Of a DNA stretch of 64,000 nt, positions 9,134-16,835 are shown piece by piece. The stretch's first letter is position 1; each line of letters begins with the position of its first letter. Origin of the DNA: CAISKJ01 sp046351555 (GTDB taxonomy: Bacteria > Myxococcota_A > Polyangia > Polyangiales > Ga0077539). Where the stretch lies: NCBI GenBank assembly GCA_046351555.1, contig JAXLYI010000015.1, positions 182,089 through 246,088 on the forward strand. Reading direction: 5' to 3'. The position numbers and the translations under genes were made by a program. A model generated the notes under the pieces. It saw only the letters and a program-made list of their open reading frames with translations. It did not search any database and had not been told where the DNA came from.

Positions 9134-9805
9134 TCAGCGCATGCGCGACGAGCGGCCGCGGTCGTCGTGCGGCTGGTCGGATCCGTCGAGCACGAAGGAG
9201 AGCTTGGCGGTGATGCGGTACTGCGCGATGCGCCCGTCGCGCACGACGGCCTGCATGTCCTTGATGTAGAGCGAGCGGATGTTGCGGACGGAATGCGACG
9301 CCTGCTCGACGGCGCGGCGCGCGGCGTCGTCCCAGCCCTGCTCCGACTGCGCGAGCACCTCGATCACCTTCACCACGGCGTCGCTGTCCTCGGGCCGCTC
9401 CTGGAAGGAGTCGCGCCCCTGCCCGCCGCGCGTCGAGCCCTGCGAGCTGCTGCCGTAGCCGCCCTGCGAGTAGCCGCCCTGCGAGTAGCCGCCCTGCGCG
9501 TACGTCGTGTTGTCCTCGTTGCCGCGGTAGTCGTTGCGGCCGCCGTAGCCCTCCGACCCGCGGGATCCGCCCTGGGCGTAGCCGCCCCGCGACTGGTAGC
9601 CGTAGCCGCCCTGCGACTGGCCGCCGTACTCGCTCCCGCGGTAGTCGTTGCGGCCGCCGTAGCCCTCCGCCCCGCGGTAGTCGTCGCGCCCGCCGTAGCC
9701 CTCCGCCCCGCGGCTGTACGAGCCGCCCTGCGGGCCGCTCGCGCGGTAGCCCTCGCCGTTGCTGCGGTAGCCGTTGCCCTGCCCCTGCGTGCCGTTGTGG
9801 TCCAT
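9134..9805 (-). CDS. Dodecin-domain protein with Gly/Tyr/Arg/Gln-rich disordered N-terminus
   Basis: 223 aa. The last 75 residues are a dodecin: VVKVIEVLAQSEQGWDDAARRA, then VRNIRSLYIKDMQAVV and ITAKLSFVLD. The flavin-stacking Trp (GWDDA) and the Gln (MQAVV) known from dodecins are present, so it should assemble as a hollow dodecamer binding flavin. Normal dodecins are about 70 aa; here about 145 residues precede the domain, built of repeats such as EGYGGRNDYRG and SQGGYSQGGY, strongly low-complexity. The start ATG at 9805 has AAGGA about 8 nt upstream; a longer frame to 9979 lacks such a site. No partner gene is evident. The fusion would place twelve sticky tails on one cage. Confidence 0.85.
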   Translation of the reverse strand: MDHNGTQGQGNGYRSNGEGYRASGPQGGSYSRGAEGYGGRDDYRGAEGYGGRNDYRGSEYGGQSQGGYGYQSRGGYAQGGSRGSEGYGGRNDYRGNEDNTTYAQGGYSQGGYSQGGYGSSSQGSTRGGQGRDSFQERPEDSDAVVKVIEVLAQSEQGWDDAARRAVEQASHSVRNIRSLYIKDMQAVVRDGRIAQYRITAKLSFVLDGSDQPHDDRGRSSRMR

Positions 9806-10007
9806 CGTGCTCGTCCTTTGTTGTCGCGCGCCGCGGCCTCTGGTGACCGCCGCTCCGACCGCGGGCGCCGCGTGCATCGCACGTTCCACGAGGCGCGCGC
9901 GGCGTGGCGCGGGCGCGCGGCTGTGGCGCAAGAGGACAGGTGGTGCGAAACGCTCCGCGCGCGTCACCGACGCGTGCACGAACCGGGAGGATGCGCCCGG
10001 CGCGACG

Positions 10008-11183
10008 TCAGGGCTGGACGCTGCGCAGCGTCGGGTCGCCTTCGACGAAGCGGCGGACCCAGTCGTCGTAGCCGGGCGGGCGGACGGGCTGGATCTCGAG
10101 CACGTGCGAGACGCCCGGCGTGAGGAAGTACCGCGCGCTCGGCCACTGCGCGTCGACGCGGCCCGCGAGCGCGCGGAGGCGGAGCCCGTAGCTTTGCGCG
10201 TCGTGGCCCATGAAGGTGCGGATGACGAGGTCGTTTTCGAACGACATCACCGCGACGCGCGTGTCGCCGAGGCGGCGGCGGTAGACGTCGATGGCGACGT
10301 CGATGTCGGTGGCGCAGGCCGCGGGGCACTCGGGCGGGAAGCGCACGCCCCACGCCGCGGCCCACGTCGCCCAGCGGTCGCCGGCGGGCTGCACGGGCGG
10401 GCCCGAGTCGTCGAGGCCGGCGACGCGGGCGCGGGGGAAGGCCTCGACCACGCGGTGGAGGTTGAGCGCCACGCCGAATCCCCCCGCGCTGTCGCCCGCG
10501 AGGAAGACGCGCTCGGCGTCGGGGAAGGTGGCCGCGATGCGCGGGAGGAAGAGCCCGAGGTTGTGCCCGCCGCGGTGGTGCGTCGGGCGGTTGCCGAGCC
10601 ACTGGTAGGTGGCCACCCGGTCGCCCGCGTGCACGTCGCCGGTGCAGTAGGGCACGTACACCAGGTTGAAATCGCGGAAGGGGTTGGCGGCCGCGTCGCG
10701 CCGCAGGAAGAGCGAGGCGAGCGCGATCACGTCGGTGGCGAACTGGACGCGCCCGTAGCCCGTCGCCACGAAGAACGACGTCGACACCGGGCCCCAGCAC
10801 GACGCGCCGTCCCAGCACGCGCCGCCGCCCTGGAGGAAGATGAGCACGCCCCGGGCGCCGGGCCGGCGGTTGACGCCGAAGCCCGTCGGCGTCCCGTTGG
10901 CGCAGGCCGAGCCGGGGATGTCGACCCAGCGCCACTGGTTGTCGGTGGTCTCGACCGGCGGGACGTCGGGGCCCGCGGGCGCGGCGGGGACGTCGGCGGC
11001 AGGCGCGACGTCATCGCGCGACGCGTCGAGGGTGACGTCGTCGAGCGGCGGGAGCGCGTCGTCCGGGGCGACGAGCGCGGCGTCGGGGACGCGTGCGGCG
11101 TCGGGCAGGGGGGCTGCGCCGTCGGGAGCGCCCCCGCAGGCGGTGAGGGCGAGGGCCGCGAGCGCGAGGTGCCGGGTCGTCAT
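10008..11183 (-). CDS. Pectinacetylesterase/Notum-like lipoprotein
   Basis: 391 aa. Lipobox LTAC at the end of a short signal peptide (cleavage before Cys16), then an Asp/Ala/Pro-rich linker to about residue 80. The rest is an alpha/beta-hydrolase of the pectin acetylesterase type: VLIFLQGGGACWDG (oxyanion loop near 119), GDSAGGFG with nucleophile Ser233, and a C-terminal GVSHVLE supplying the likely His. Members deacylate polysaccharides or lipidated proteins; the substrate here is unknown. It probably sits on the cell surface. The ATG at 11183 gives the clean signal sequence; the longer open frame upstream is a shadow of the next gene. Confidence 0.82.
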   Translation of the reverse strand: MTTRHLALAALALTACGGAPDGAAPLPDAARVPDAALVAPDDALPPLDDVTLDASRDDVAPAADVPAAPAGPDVPPVETTDNQWRWVDIPGSACANGTPTGFGVNRRPGARGVLIFLQGGGACWDGASCWGPVSTSFFVATGYGRVQFATDVIALASLFLRRDAAANPFRDFNLVYVPYCTGDVHAGDRVATYQWLGNRPTHHRGGHNLGLFLPRIAATFPDAERVFLAGDSAGGFGVALNLHRVVEAFPRARVAGLDDSGPPVQPAGDRWATWAAAWGVRFPPECPAACATDIDVAIDVYRRRLGDTRVAVMSFENDLVIRTFMGHDAQSYGLRLRALAGRVDAQWPSARYFLTPGVSHVLEIQPVRPPGYDDWVRRFVEGDPTLRSVQP

Positions 11184-11224
11184 CGCCTCGCGAATGTCGC
11201 ACGGGCGCGGCCGCGCGAACAGGG

Positions 11225-12169
11225 CTAGCGGCGCTTCGCGGCGTGGCGGCGCGCGTCGAAGGACCAGCGCTTCGCGAAGGCGCGGAGGAAGTCCTCGCGG
11301 CGCCTCGCGCGCTTGAGCGAGAGCACGTCGGGGAGGACGAGGTCGTGGGGCATGACGAGCTCGAGGTCGTCGACGGTGAAGAGCGAGGCGTGCTCGGGGA
11401 GCACGTCGCGCCAGGCGCGGAGGTAGGCCTCGACGCGCGGGAGGTCGTCGAGGTGCTCGGCGCCGACGAGCTCGAGCTCCTGCTGCTTGCTGTCGCGCGC
11501 GGTGCCGCCGGCCAGCACGCTGAGTTCGAAGGCGGCCACGACGCCGCCGTAGCGCACGCGGACGCCGCCGCGGGAGGGGCCGGGCGGGGGGTCGTCGTTC
11601 CAGGGCGTGGTGAGGGCGCGGAGGAGGATGCGGTCGGTCTCGACGAAGGGCGGGCGCTCGGTGACGACCTCGTGCACGAGGGCGAGCGCGGCCCCGGCGA
11701 CGTCCGCGGTGAGCGCGAAGAAGCGCCCGAGGTGCTTGCGCGCGGCGAAGGCGCCGAGGAAGTCTTCGTACGTCACCAGCGCGGCGTCGTGGAGCGTGGC
11801 GGCGAGGGCCGCGGGGTTGCCGAGGTCCATCGGGCCGAACCACGGCGGGTCGGGGAGCGGCGACGTGGTGAGGTCGTGCAGCGCGCGCCGCACCGACGCG
11901 GCCCAGGCGCGGACGAAGGCCCCGGCGCGCGCCCGGTTGGCGGCGTGCGCGACGTCGAGCAGCGCGAGCTCCCGCGCGTGCGGGGGCGGCGGCTCGTAGG
12001 GGGGATCCTCGGGGCGCGGCGGCGAGGTGAGCCGGAGCGAGGCTGCGACGTGCGCGCCGTCGCAGGAGGTCCCGGTGAGCGCGAGCGCGTAGGGGCCTTC
12101 GGTGAGCGGGAGCTCGGCGCGCAGCGTCGACGCAAGCCAGGACTCCGGGGTGTCACGCGCGTCGGACAA
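11225..12169 (-). CDS. Hypothetical protein, 314 aa
   Basis: Cytosolic-looking protein with no signal peptide or membrane segment. No family recognised. Composition is Ala/Leu/Arg-rich with a proline-rich stretch (PPYEPPPPHAREL) near residue 58 and a conserved-looking C-terminal part (VEAYLRAWRDVLPEHASLFTVDDLELVMP). The frame begins with TTG at 12169 and no clear ribosome site is visible; the next ATG is near residue 114, so the start is doubtful. Codon use matches the neighbours, which supports a real gene. It lies 41 nt upstream of the esterase lipoprotein on the same strand and may share its transcript. Confidence 0.6.
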   Translation of the reverse strand: MSDARDTPESWLASTLRAELPLTEGPYALALTGTSCDGAHVAASLRLTSPPRPEDPPYEPPPPHARELALLDVAHAANRARAGAFVRAWAASVRRALHDLTTSPLPDPPWFGPMDLGNPAALAATLHDAALVTYEDFLGAFAARKHLGRFFALTADVAGAALALVHEVVTERPPFVETDRILLRALTTPWNDDPPPGPSRGGVRVRYGGVVAAFELSVLAGGTARDSKQQELELVGAEHLDDLPRVEAYLRAWRDVLPEHASLFTVDDLELVMPHDLVLPDVLSLKRARRREDFLRAFAKRWSFDARRHAAKRR

Positions 12170-12565
12170 GGTGCGCGGAAGCTACCAGGAGTGCCGCGCG
12201 GACGTCACCCACGGATGCGCGGTGCGCGGGCGCGTCACGGCGCGAAACGGCCGTGCGGGATGCGGCGACGGGGGACGCGAGGCACCGCAGCGGCTGAGAC
12301 AGGGAAAGTCGCCGCGTTCCAGTTGTATGCCCGCACCTGCCGGTGCCAGCGTGATGAACAGCGCGCGGTGATATGGTCCGCGTCTGGCGCGGAGGAAATC
12401 GTCACGACCGAATCGACGCCGTGCCCAATCGCGTTGGGCGCAGCCGACGAACTCGTCCAAGCGATGAGCGGGACGTCCCAGCCGGGTTCGACCGTCATCA
12501 CGGTGAGGGCTTGAAACATCTCGTGCCAGGACTCCGGGACGGCAGCGGCATCGAAGGCCGCCAGC
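12170..12565. other. Gap of about 400 nt with lower GC, possible gene remnant
   Basis: No convincing gene. On the minus strand two overlapping frames carry protein-like pieces: one reads through ESWHEMFQALTVMTVEPGWD and SSAAPNAIGHGVDSVVTIS, the other has YHRALFITLAPAGAGIQLER near 12310-12360. The base composition is visibly less GC-rich than the flanks, with TTG, ATA and GAT triplets. This fits a decayed gene or an acquired fragment after the TPR-like gene at 12566. No repeat or RNA was seen in it. Confidence 0.3.
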
Positions 12566-12904
12566 TCACCGAGGATCCTGCTCGTACGCCCGCAAGAGGC
12601 GGAGGAGCTCCGCGCGTCCGCTCTCCGTGAGCGCCCCCGGCTCGGCGAGGACGCGGCGTGCGTGGTCGATGGCGCGTGGGTAGGAGCCGCCGCGCGCGAA
12701 GGTCGCGACGGCGGCGATGGCGAGGTCTGTGCGCGTGTTGGGGTGGTCGGCGGGGACGGAGAGCGATACCGCGGCGAAGCTCTCGGCCGCCGCGCGGTAC
12801 CTCTCCCGCGCGGACGACAGGTCGCCGGCGCGCTCGGCGCGCTCGGCAAAGAAGGCGTCCGTCTCCGCCCGCTCGACGCGCGGGTCCCGCATCCAGCGGT
12901 TCAT
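12566..12904 (-). CDS. TPR-like small helical protein
   Basis: 112 aa from the ATG at 12904 (MNRWMRDPRVERAETDAFF). All-helical pattern AERAGDLSSARERYRAAAE then AIDHARRVLAEPG and SGRAELLRLLRAYE resembles two or three degenerate tetratricopeptide repeats. No signal peptide. Function unknown; short TPR proteins usually scaffold other proteins. The frame stops at 12566, beside a stretch that may be the ruin of its former partner, and its start lies about 120 nt from the long inverted repeat at 13023. Confidence 0.6.
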   Translation of the reverse strand: MNRWMRDPRVERAETDAFFAERAERAGDLSSARERYRAAAESFAAVSLSVPADHPNTRTDLAIAAVATFARGGSYPRAIDHARRVLAEPGALTESGRAELLRLLRAYEQDPR

Positions 12905-13022
12905 CGTGATGCCTTCCAGCGCCCGAGGTGCAGCGCGATCGGGAGGTCGCGGAAGTCCATGGGGTTCACGACGCACAATCCATAACAGAGAGGCAAGGTC
13001 GCGAGAAGCGCCCTGGGGTTCG

Positions 13023-13354
13023 GAGCGGGTCTGGTCTCGCGGTGTGGGCGCGCTCGCTTCGCCTCCATCCCCGCTCGCCGAGCCTCGCGCGTTTCCCCTT
13101 CCTCCGCCGCAGGAAGCGGCAGAGGAAGGGCGCCTTTACATCTCGTACGCTTCGATCTCGTACGCCCTGGTCTCGTGGACTCCGGGCGGCGCGTGCCACG
13201 ACCGTCGACGAGTCCGATCCCGCGCGTGCTGTAGATGTTCTGGAGGCCCTTCCTCTGCCGCTTCCTGCGGCGGAGGAAGGGGAAACGCGCGAGGCTCGGC
13301 GAGCGGGGATGGAGGCGAAGCGAGCGCGCCCACGCCGCGAGGCAAGACCCGCTC
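13023..13354. repeat. Long inverted repeat element 1 (two 109-nt arms, 114-nt centre)
   Basis: Bases 13023-13131 are repeated in reverse complement at 13246-13354. The inner 85 or so positions are near-identical; the outer part has a few mismatches (for example T/C near 13043). Both arms are exactly 109 nt. Each arm has its own hairpin: CTTCCTC and GAGGAAG enclosing CGCCGC, AGGAA, GCGGC. The 114-nt centre contains the short direct repeat CTCGTACG. It lies between the divergent genes at 12904 and 13391 and carries no transposase, so a MITE-like element or a structured RNA are the candidates. Open frames across the arms are artefacts of the repeat. Confidence 0.85.
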
Positions 13355-13390
13355 ACCGCCCGCTCGGCGCGGGTGATACCTTCCCCCCCC

Positions 13391-13696
13391 GTGGCCCCGC
13401 CCTGGACGATCTCGCGCGACGTGCTCGACCCGGGCGCGGTGCCCTACTTCAACTGGGACGCGCCGGTGACCAATGAGGCCGTGTGGCGCGCCCTGCGCGA
13501 GGGCACCGAGGACGACCGCGTCTACTGGATCGCGCGCATCCTCCGCGAGGCGCAGTACTGCGACGTGTGGTCGTACCTGACGCTGCGCGGCGACGTGCTC
13601 CCGCGTTGGGACGCCGTGCGCCCGAGGCTCGGTCGGCGCCGGGAGTTATGGGACTTCCTCCTCGACCGCTGGCGCTGCGATGGCCTCCTCGACTGA
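13391..13696 (+). CDS. Small conserved-looking hypothetical protein, 101 aa
   Basis: GTG start at 13391, just after a C-tract. The protein contains YFNWDAPVTNEAVWRALREG, DRVYWIARILREAQYCDVW and RRRELWDFLLDRWRCDGLL. From memory this pattern recurs in small proteins encoded directly before nucleotidyltransferase (AbiEii-type) toxin genes, but that is recollection only. Here the next frame (ATG at 13680, overlapping) gives only 23 codons, MASSTDRQSLITALARLALP, before a stop, so any partner is missing or truncated. No signal peptide; function unknown. Confidence 0.65.
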   Translation: MAPPWTISRDVLDPGAVPYFNWDAPVTNEAVWRALREGTEDDRVYWIARILREAQYCDVWSYLTLRGDVLPRWDAVRPRLGRRRELWDFLLDRWRCDGLLD

Positions 13697-13813
13697 CCGC
13701 CAGTCGCTGATCACCGCGCTCGCGCGGCTCGCGCTGCCTTTGGCCTGACCGCCGTCCTCGCTGCCCCACAACCCACTCCCCACCGGGCGCCGGCTCGACT
13801 ACCTTCGCGCGCC

Positions 13814-15382
13814 ATGACCACCCTCCAGAGCTTCGTGTGCGACCGCTGGGTCGCGGGCTCGGGCCGCCCCGCCGTGCTCGTCAACCCCTCCACCGAGGAG
13901 CCCCTCGCCGAGGCCAACTCCGACGGCGTCGACTTCGGCGCCGCACTCGCGTTCGCCCGCGACGTCGGCGGCCCCGCGCTCCGGTCGCGCACCTTCGCCC
14001 AGCGCGCGGAGGCGCTGCGGGCGATGGCGCAGGCGATCCACGCGAAGCGCGACGAGCTGCTCGACCTCGCGATGCGCAACGGCGGCAACACGCGCTCGGA
14101 CGCGAAGTTCGACATCGACGGCGCGTCGGGGACGCTCACCGCGTACGCCGACCTCGGGCAGACGCTCGGCGAGTGCCGCTGGCTGGCCGACGGCGAGCCC
14201 GTCAACCTCGGGCGCTCGTCGCGCGTGATGGGGCAGCACGTGCTCGTGCCGCGCGCGGGCGTGGCGGTTCACGTCAACGCCTTCAACTTCCCGGCCTGGG
14301 GGCTCGCGGAGAAGGCCGCGGTGGCGCTGCTCGCGGGGGTCCCCGTCATCAGCAAGCCCGCGACGGCGACCGCGCTCGTGTCGCACCGGATCATGGAGCT
14401 GCTCGTCGCGTCGGGCGCGCTCCCGCCGGGCGCGCTGTCCTTCATCGCGGGCGCGACGGGCGACCTCATCGACCGCCTCGGCGGGCAGGACGTGCTCGCC
14501 TTCACCGGCGGCCACTCGACGGGCCTGATGCTGCGCTCGAAGGCCAACCTCCTCGCCCACTCGGCCCACGTGAACATCGAGGCCGACAGCCTCAACGCCG
14601 CGGTGCTCGGGCCCGACGTCGAGCGCGGCGGCGACACCTGGGGCGTCTTCCTCGCCGACGTCGTCCGCGACGCGACGCAGAAGACCGGGCAGAAGTGCAC
14701 CGCCATCCGCCGGGTGTTCGTGCCGCGCGAGCAGCTCGACGCGGTGCTCGAAGACCTCGCCGACCGCCTCTCCACCACGCGCGTCGGCGACCCGACCGCG
14801 GACGGCGTGACCATGGGCCCGGTGTCCACCGCGTCGCAGCTCCGCGAGGTGCGAGAGGGGATCGCGAAGCTCTCGGCCGACGGCGCCCGCGTCGTGCTCG
14901 GCGGCGCCGACCCGGTGAAGGGCCACGGCGCGCCCGAGGGCAAGGGCTACTTCGTCGCGGCGACGCTGCTCGCGGTCGACGACCCCGCGCGCGGCGCGTC
15001 GGTGCACGAGCACGAGGTGTTCGGGCCGGTGGCGACGGTGGTTCCGTACGAGGGGGCGGAGCAGGCGGTGGCGCTGGTTCGCCGCGGCGGCGGGGGCCTG
15101 GTGTCGAGCGTGTACACCGAGGACCGCGCCTTCGCGGCCGAGGTGGTGATGGGCATCGCGCCCTTCCACGGGCGCGTGACGGTGGTCAACGCGAAGGTCT
15201 CCGGCGCGTGGCTCGGGCCGGGCACGGTGCTCCCGCAGCTCCTCCACGGCGGCCCGGGGCGCGCGGGCGGCGGCGAGGAGCTCGGCGGCCTCCGCGGCAT
15301 GGGGCTCTACCTCCAGCGGACGGCCCTCCAGGGCTACGGCCCGCTCGTCGAGCACATCGTCGCCGGCGCGAAGCGGGTGTAG
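13814..15382 (+). CDS. BoxD/PaaZ-type CoA-semialdehyde dehydrogenase
   Basis: 522 aa, similar along its length to the N-terminal aldehyde dehydrogenase half of PaaZ (AVHVNAFNFPAWG, SKPATATALVSH, IEADSLNAAVLG, TGQKCTAIRR with catalytic Cys near 295, and LLHGGPGRAGGGEELGGLR). The MaoC hydratase domain of PaaZ is absent, as in BoxD (3,4-dehydroadipyl-CoA semialdehyde dehydrogenase of the aerobic benzoyl-CoA pathway). No other box or paa genes are in the window, so the exact substrate is open. The nucleotide loop reads FTGGHSTG in place of the usual FTGSxxTG. It is followed after 7 nt by a small multidrug-resistance-like gene. Confidence 0.85.
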   Translation: MTTLQSFVCDRWVAGSGRPAVLVNPSTEEPLAEANSDGVDFGAALAFARDVGGPALRSRTFAQRAEALRAMAQAIHAKRDELLDLAMRNGGNTRSDAKFDIDGASGTLTAYADLGQTLGECRWLADGEPVNLGRSSRVMGQHVLVPRAGVAVHVNAFNFPAWGLAEKAAVALLAGVPVISKPATATALVSHRIMELLVASGALPPGALSFIAGATGDLIDRLGGQDVLAFTGGHSTGLMLRSKANLLAHSAHVNIEADSLNAAVLGPDVERGGDTWGVFLADVVRDATQKTGQKCTAIRRVFVPREQLDAVLEDLADRLSTTRVGDPTADGVTMGPVSTASQLREVREGIAKLSADGARVVLGGADPVKGHGAPEGKGYFVAATLLAVDDPARGASVHEHEVFGPVATVVPYEGAEQAVALVRRGGGGLVSSVYTEDRAFAAEVVMGIAPFHGRVTVVNAKVSGAWLGPGTVLPQLLHGGPGRAGGGEELGGLRGMGLYLQRTALQGYGPLVEHIVAGAKRV

Positions 15383-15389
15383 CGACCGC

Positions 15390-15704
15390 ATGAGGTCGCC
15401 GCTGCTGCTCAACCTCCTCGCCGCGTTCGCGTACGCGGGCGGGGCGGTGTTCATGAAGGCGTCCGACGGGCTGCGGCGCGCGCTGCCGGCGGCGCTCATC
15501 TACGTGTGCTTCTGCGGCGGCGCGACGATGCAGGCGGTCGCGCTCCGCCGCCAGGAGATCGGCGTCTCCAACACGATCGTGCTCGGCGTCGAGGCGATCG
15601 GCGCGGTCGTGCTCGGGATGGTCATCTACCGCGAGGCGATGACGCCCTCGAAGCTCGTCGCCATCGGCCTCGTCGGCGCGGGCGTCTACCTGCTGCGCGC
15701 GTAG
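15390..15704 (+). CDS. SMR/EmrE-like four-helix membrane protein
   Basis: 104 aa with four hydrophobic segments in the usual small multidrug resistance layout: LLLNLLAAFAYAGGAVFMKA, PAALIYVCFCGGATMQAVAL, NTIVLGVEAIGAVVLGMVIY and KLVAIGLVGAGVYLL. The conserved Glu of helix 1 of EmrE is not evident, so it may belong to a transport-inactive or EamA-like branch. It starts 7 nt after the aldehyde dehydrogenase stop and is probably cotranscribed. Substrate unknown. Confidence 0.75.
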   Translation: MRSPLLLNLLAAFAYAGGAVFMKASDGLRRALPAALIYVCFCGGATMQAVALRRQEIGVSNTIVLGVEAIGAVVLGMVIYREAMTPSKLVAIGLVGAGVYLLRA

Positions 15705-15708
15705 CCTC

Positions 15709-16755
15709 TCAGCGAACCCCGTGGCGCTGCCGGAGCGTGGTGGTCTCGCCGCGGAAGCGGACCCGCTCGCGCTCGCCCTGGAGCGCGCGGAGCCGCGTGA
15801 GGTGGACGGCCCAGTCCTGGTGCGTGTTGTCGAGCGCGATGGCCTGCGTGAGGTCGGCGACGCCCTCGGCGAGCGCGCCGTCGTAGCCGCGCACCACGCC
15901 GCGGTTGAAGAGGGCGGCGGCGTGCTGCTGGCGCACGCGCGAGTCGGGGCTCTGCGCGCTGGTCGCGCGCACCACGGCGTCGAACTGGGCGACGGCCTCG
16001 GGCAGGCTCCGCTGGCGCACGTGCGTGAGGCCCTGGTCGCAGCGCGGGTCGCGGCAGTCGGCGAAGTCCACCTCGACGTCCTCGACGCGCGGGAGCACGC
16101 GGTCGAGCACCTCGCCGACGGCGCGGCGATGCAGCTCGTCGAGCAGGGCGGGGCCGTCGACGGGCTCGGGGTCGTGGTCCTCGCTGTCGGAGCCGCGCAG
16201 GCCGAGCGACTCGCGCGCGTCCTCGAGCGCCACCGTGTGCTGGAACACCTCGCGGATTGGCCGCGTGAGCGCGTTGACCGTCACCCGCGCCCGGAAGCGC
16301 GCGGTCACCGTCCGCACGAGCTGGGTGCACGAGTAGGGGTGCTCGACCATCGCGGTGTAGCTCTGCGTCACCATCTGCATGGTGATGCCGCCGCGGCCGT
16401 CGGGGGTGGGGACGGGCACGGTGCGCGTGCGCTGCTCGGGCACCTGGCGGACGCAGGTGTGCGCGCGGCTGGCGAGGCGCTCGGGGTCGATCGCGTCGGT
16501 CTCGATGCGGCCGATCATGCGCATCTGCTGCTCGGCGGGCGGCGTGACGCGGAAGGCGCCGCTGGCCTCGAGGCCCTGCGCGATGGGGCCGGAGACGTCG
16601 GGCGTCACCTCGTTGGCGAAGCGCTCGACGCCGACGTTGCGCCCCCAGCGGGAGAGCGGCGAGGGGTGGGCCACGTGGATCACCGCGGTGCGCGACGCGC
16701 AGGCGCCGGCGGCGAGCGCGGCGAGGAGGGCCATCGGGGCGGCGGGGCGGTTCAT
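15709..16755 (-). CDS. Lipoprotein with C-terminal TPR-like repeats
   Basis: 348 aa. The signal peptide ends in lipobox LAAGAC (Cys near 19). The body has a region with several Cys (HTCVRQVPEQRTRTVPVPTP, EHPYSCTQLV, CRDPRCDQG) and a C-terminal helical tail (RSLPEAVAQFDAVV, AALFNRGVVRGYDGALAEGV) like tetratricopeptide repeats. I do not recognise the family. It should be anchored in the envelope. It converges with the SMR-like gene, the stops being only a few nucleotides apart. Confidence 0.7.
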   Translation of the reverse strand: MNRPAAPMALLAALAAGACASRTAVIHVAHPSPLSRWGRNVGVERFANEVTPDVSGPIAQGLEASGAFRVTPPAEQQMRMIGRIETDAIDPERLASRAHTCVRQVPEQRTRTVPVPTPDGRGGITMQMVTQSYTAMVEHPYSCTQLVRTVTARFRARVTVNALTRPIREVFQHTVALEDARESLGLRGSDSEDHDPEPVDGPALLDELHRRAVGEVLDRVLPRVEDVEVDFADCRDPRCDQGLTHVRQRSLPEAVAQFDAVVRATSAQSPDSRVRQQHAAALFNRGVVRGYDGALAEGVADLTQAIALDNTHQDWAVHLTRLRALQGERERVRFRGETTTLRQRHGVR

Positions 16756-16835
16756 CGCGCGAAGGCACTACCGCAACGCGCGGCGGGGGGGACGTTCCGG
16801 GGGGGTGGTTCGCGGGGCGAACCTTCTCCGCGCGG

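Noticed and set aside
9134..9700. Gly-rich tandem repeats read as a possible CRISPR-like array
   Set aside because: Repeats are degenerate, in-frame coding units without spacers of constant length.
12901..13476. Several overlapping frames on both strands around 13000-13350 with near-identical peptide strings
   Set aside because: The identical strings arise because the arms of the inverted repeat are read in both directions; no protein family fits.
13680..13751. 23-codon frame starting MASSTDRQSL
   Set aside because: Too short to support as a gene on its own; kept as part of a finding about a possibly lost partner.
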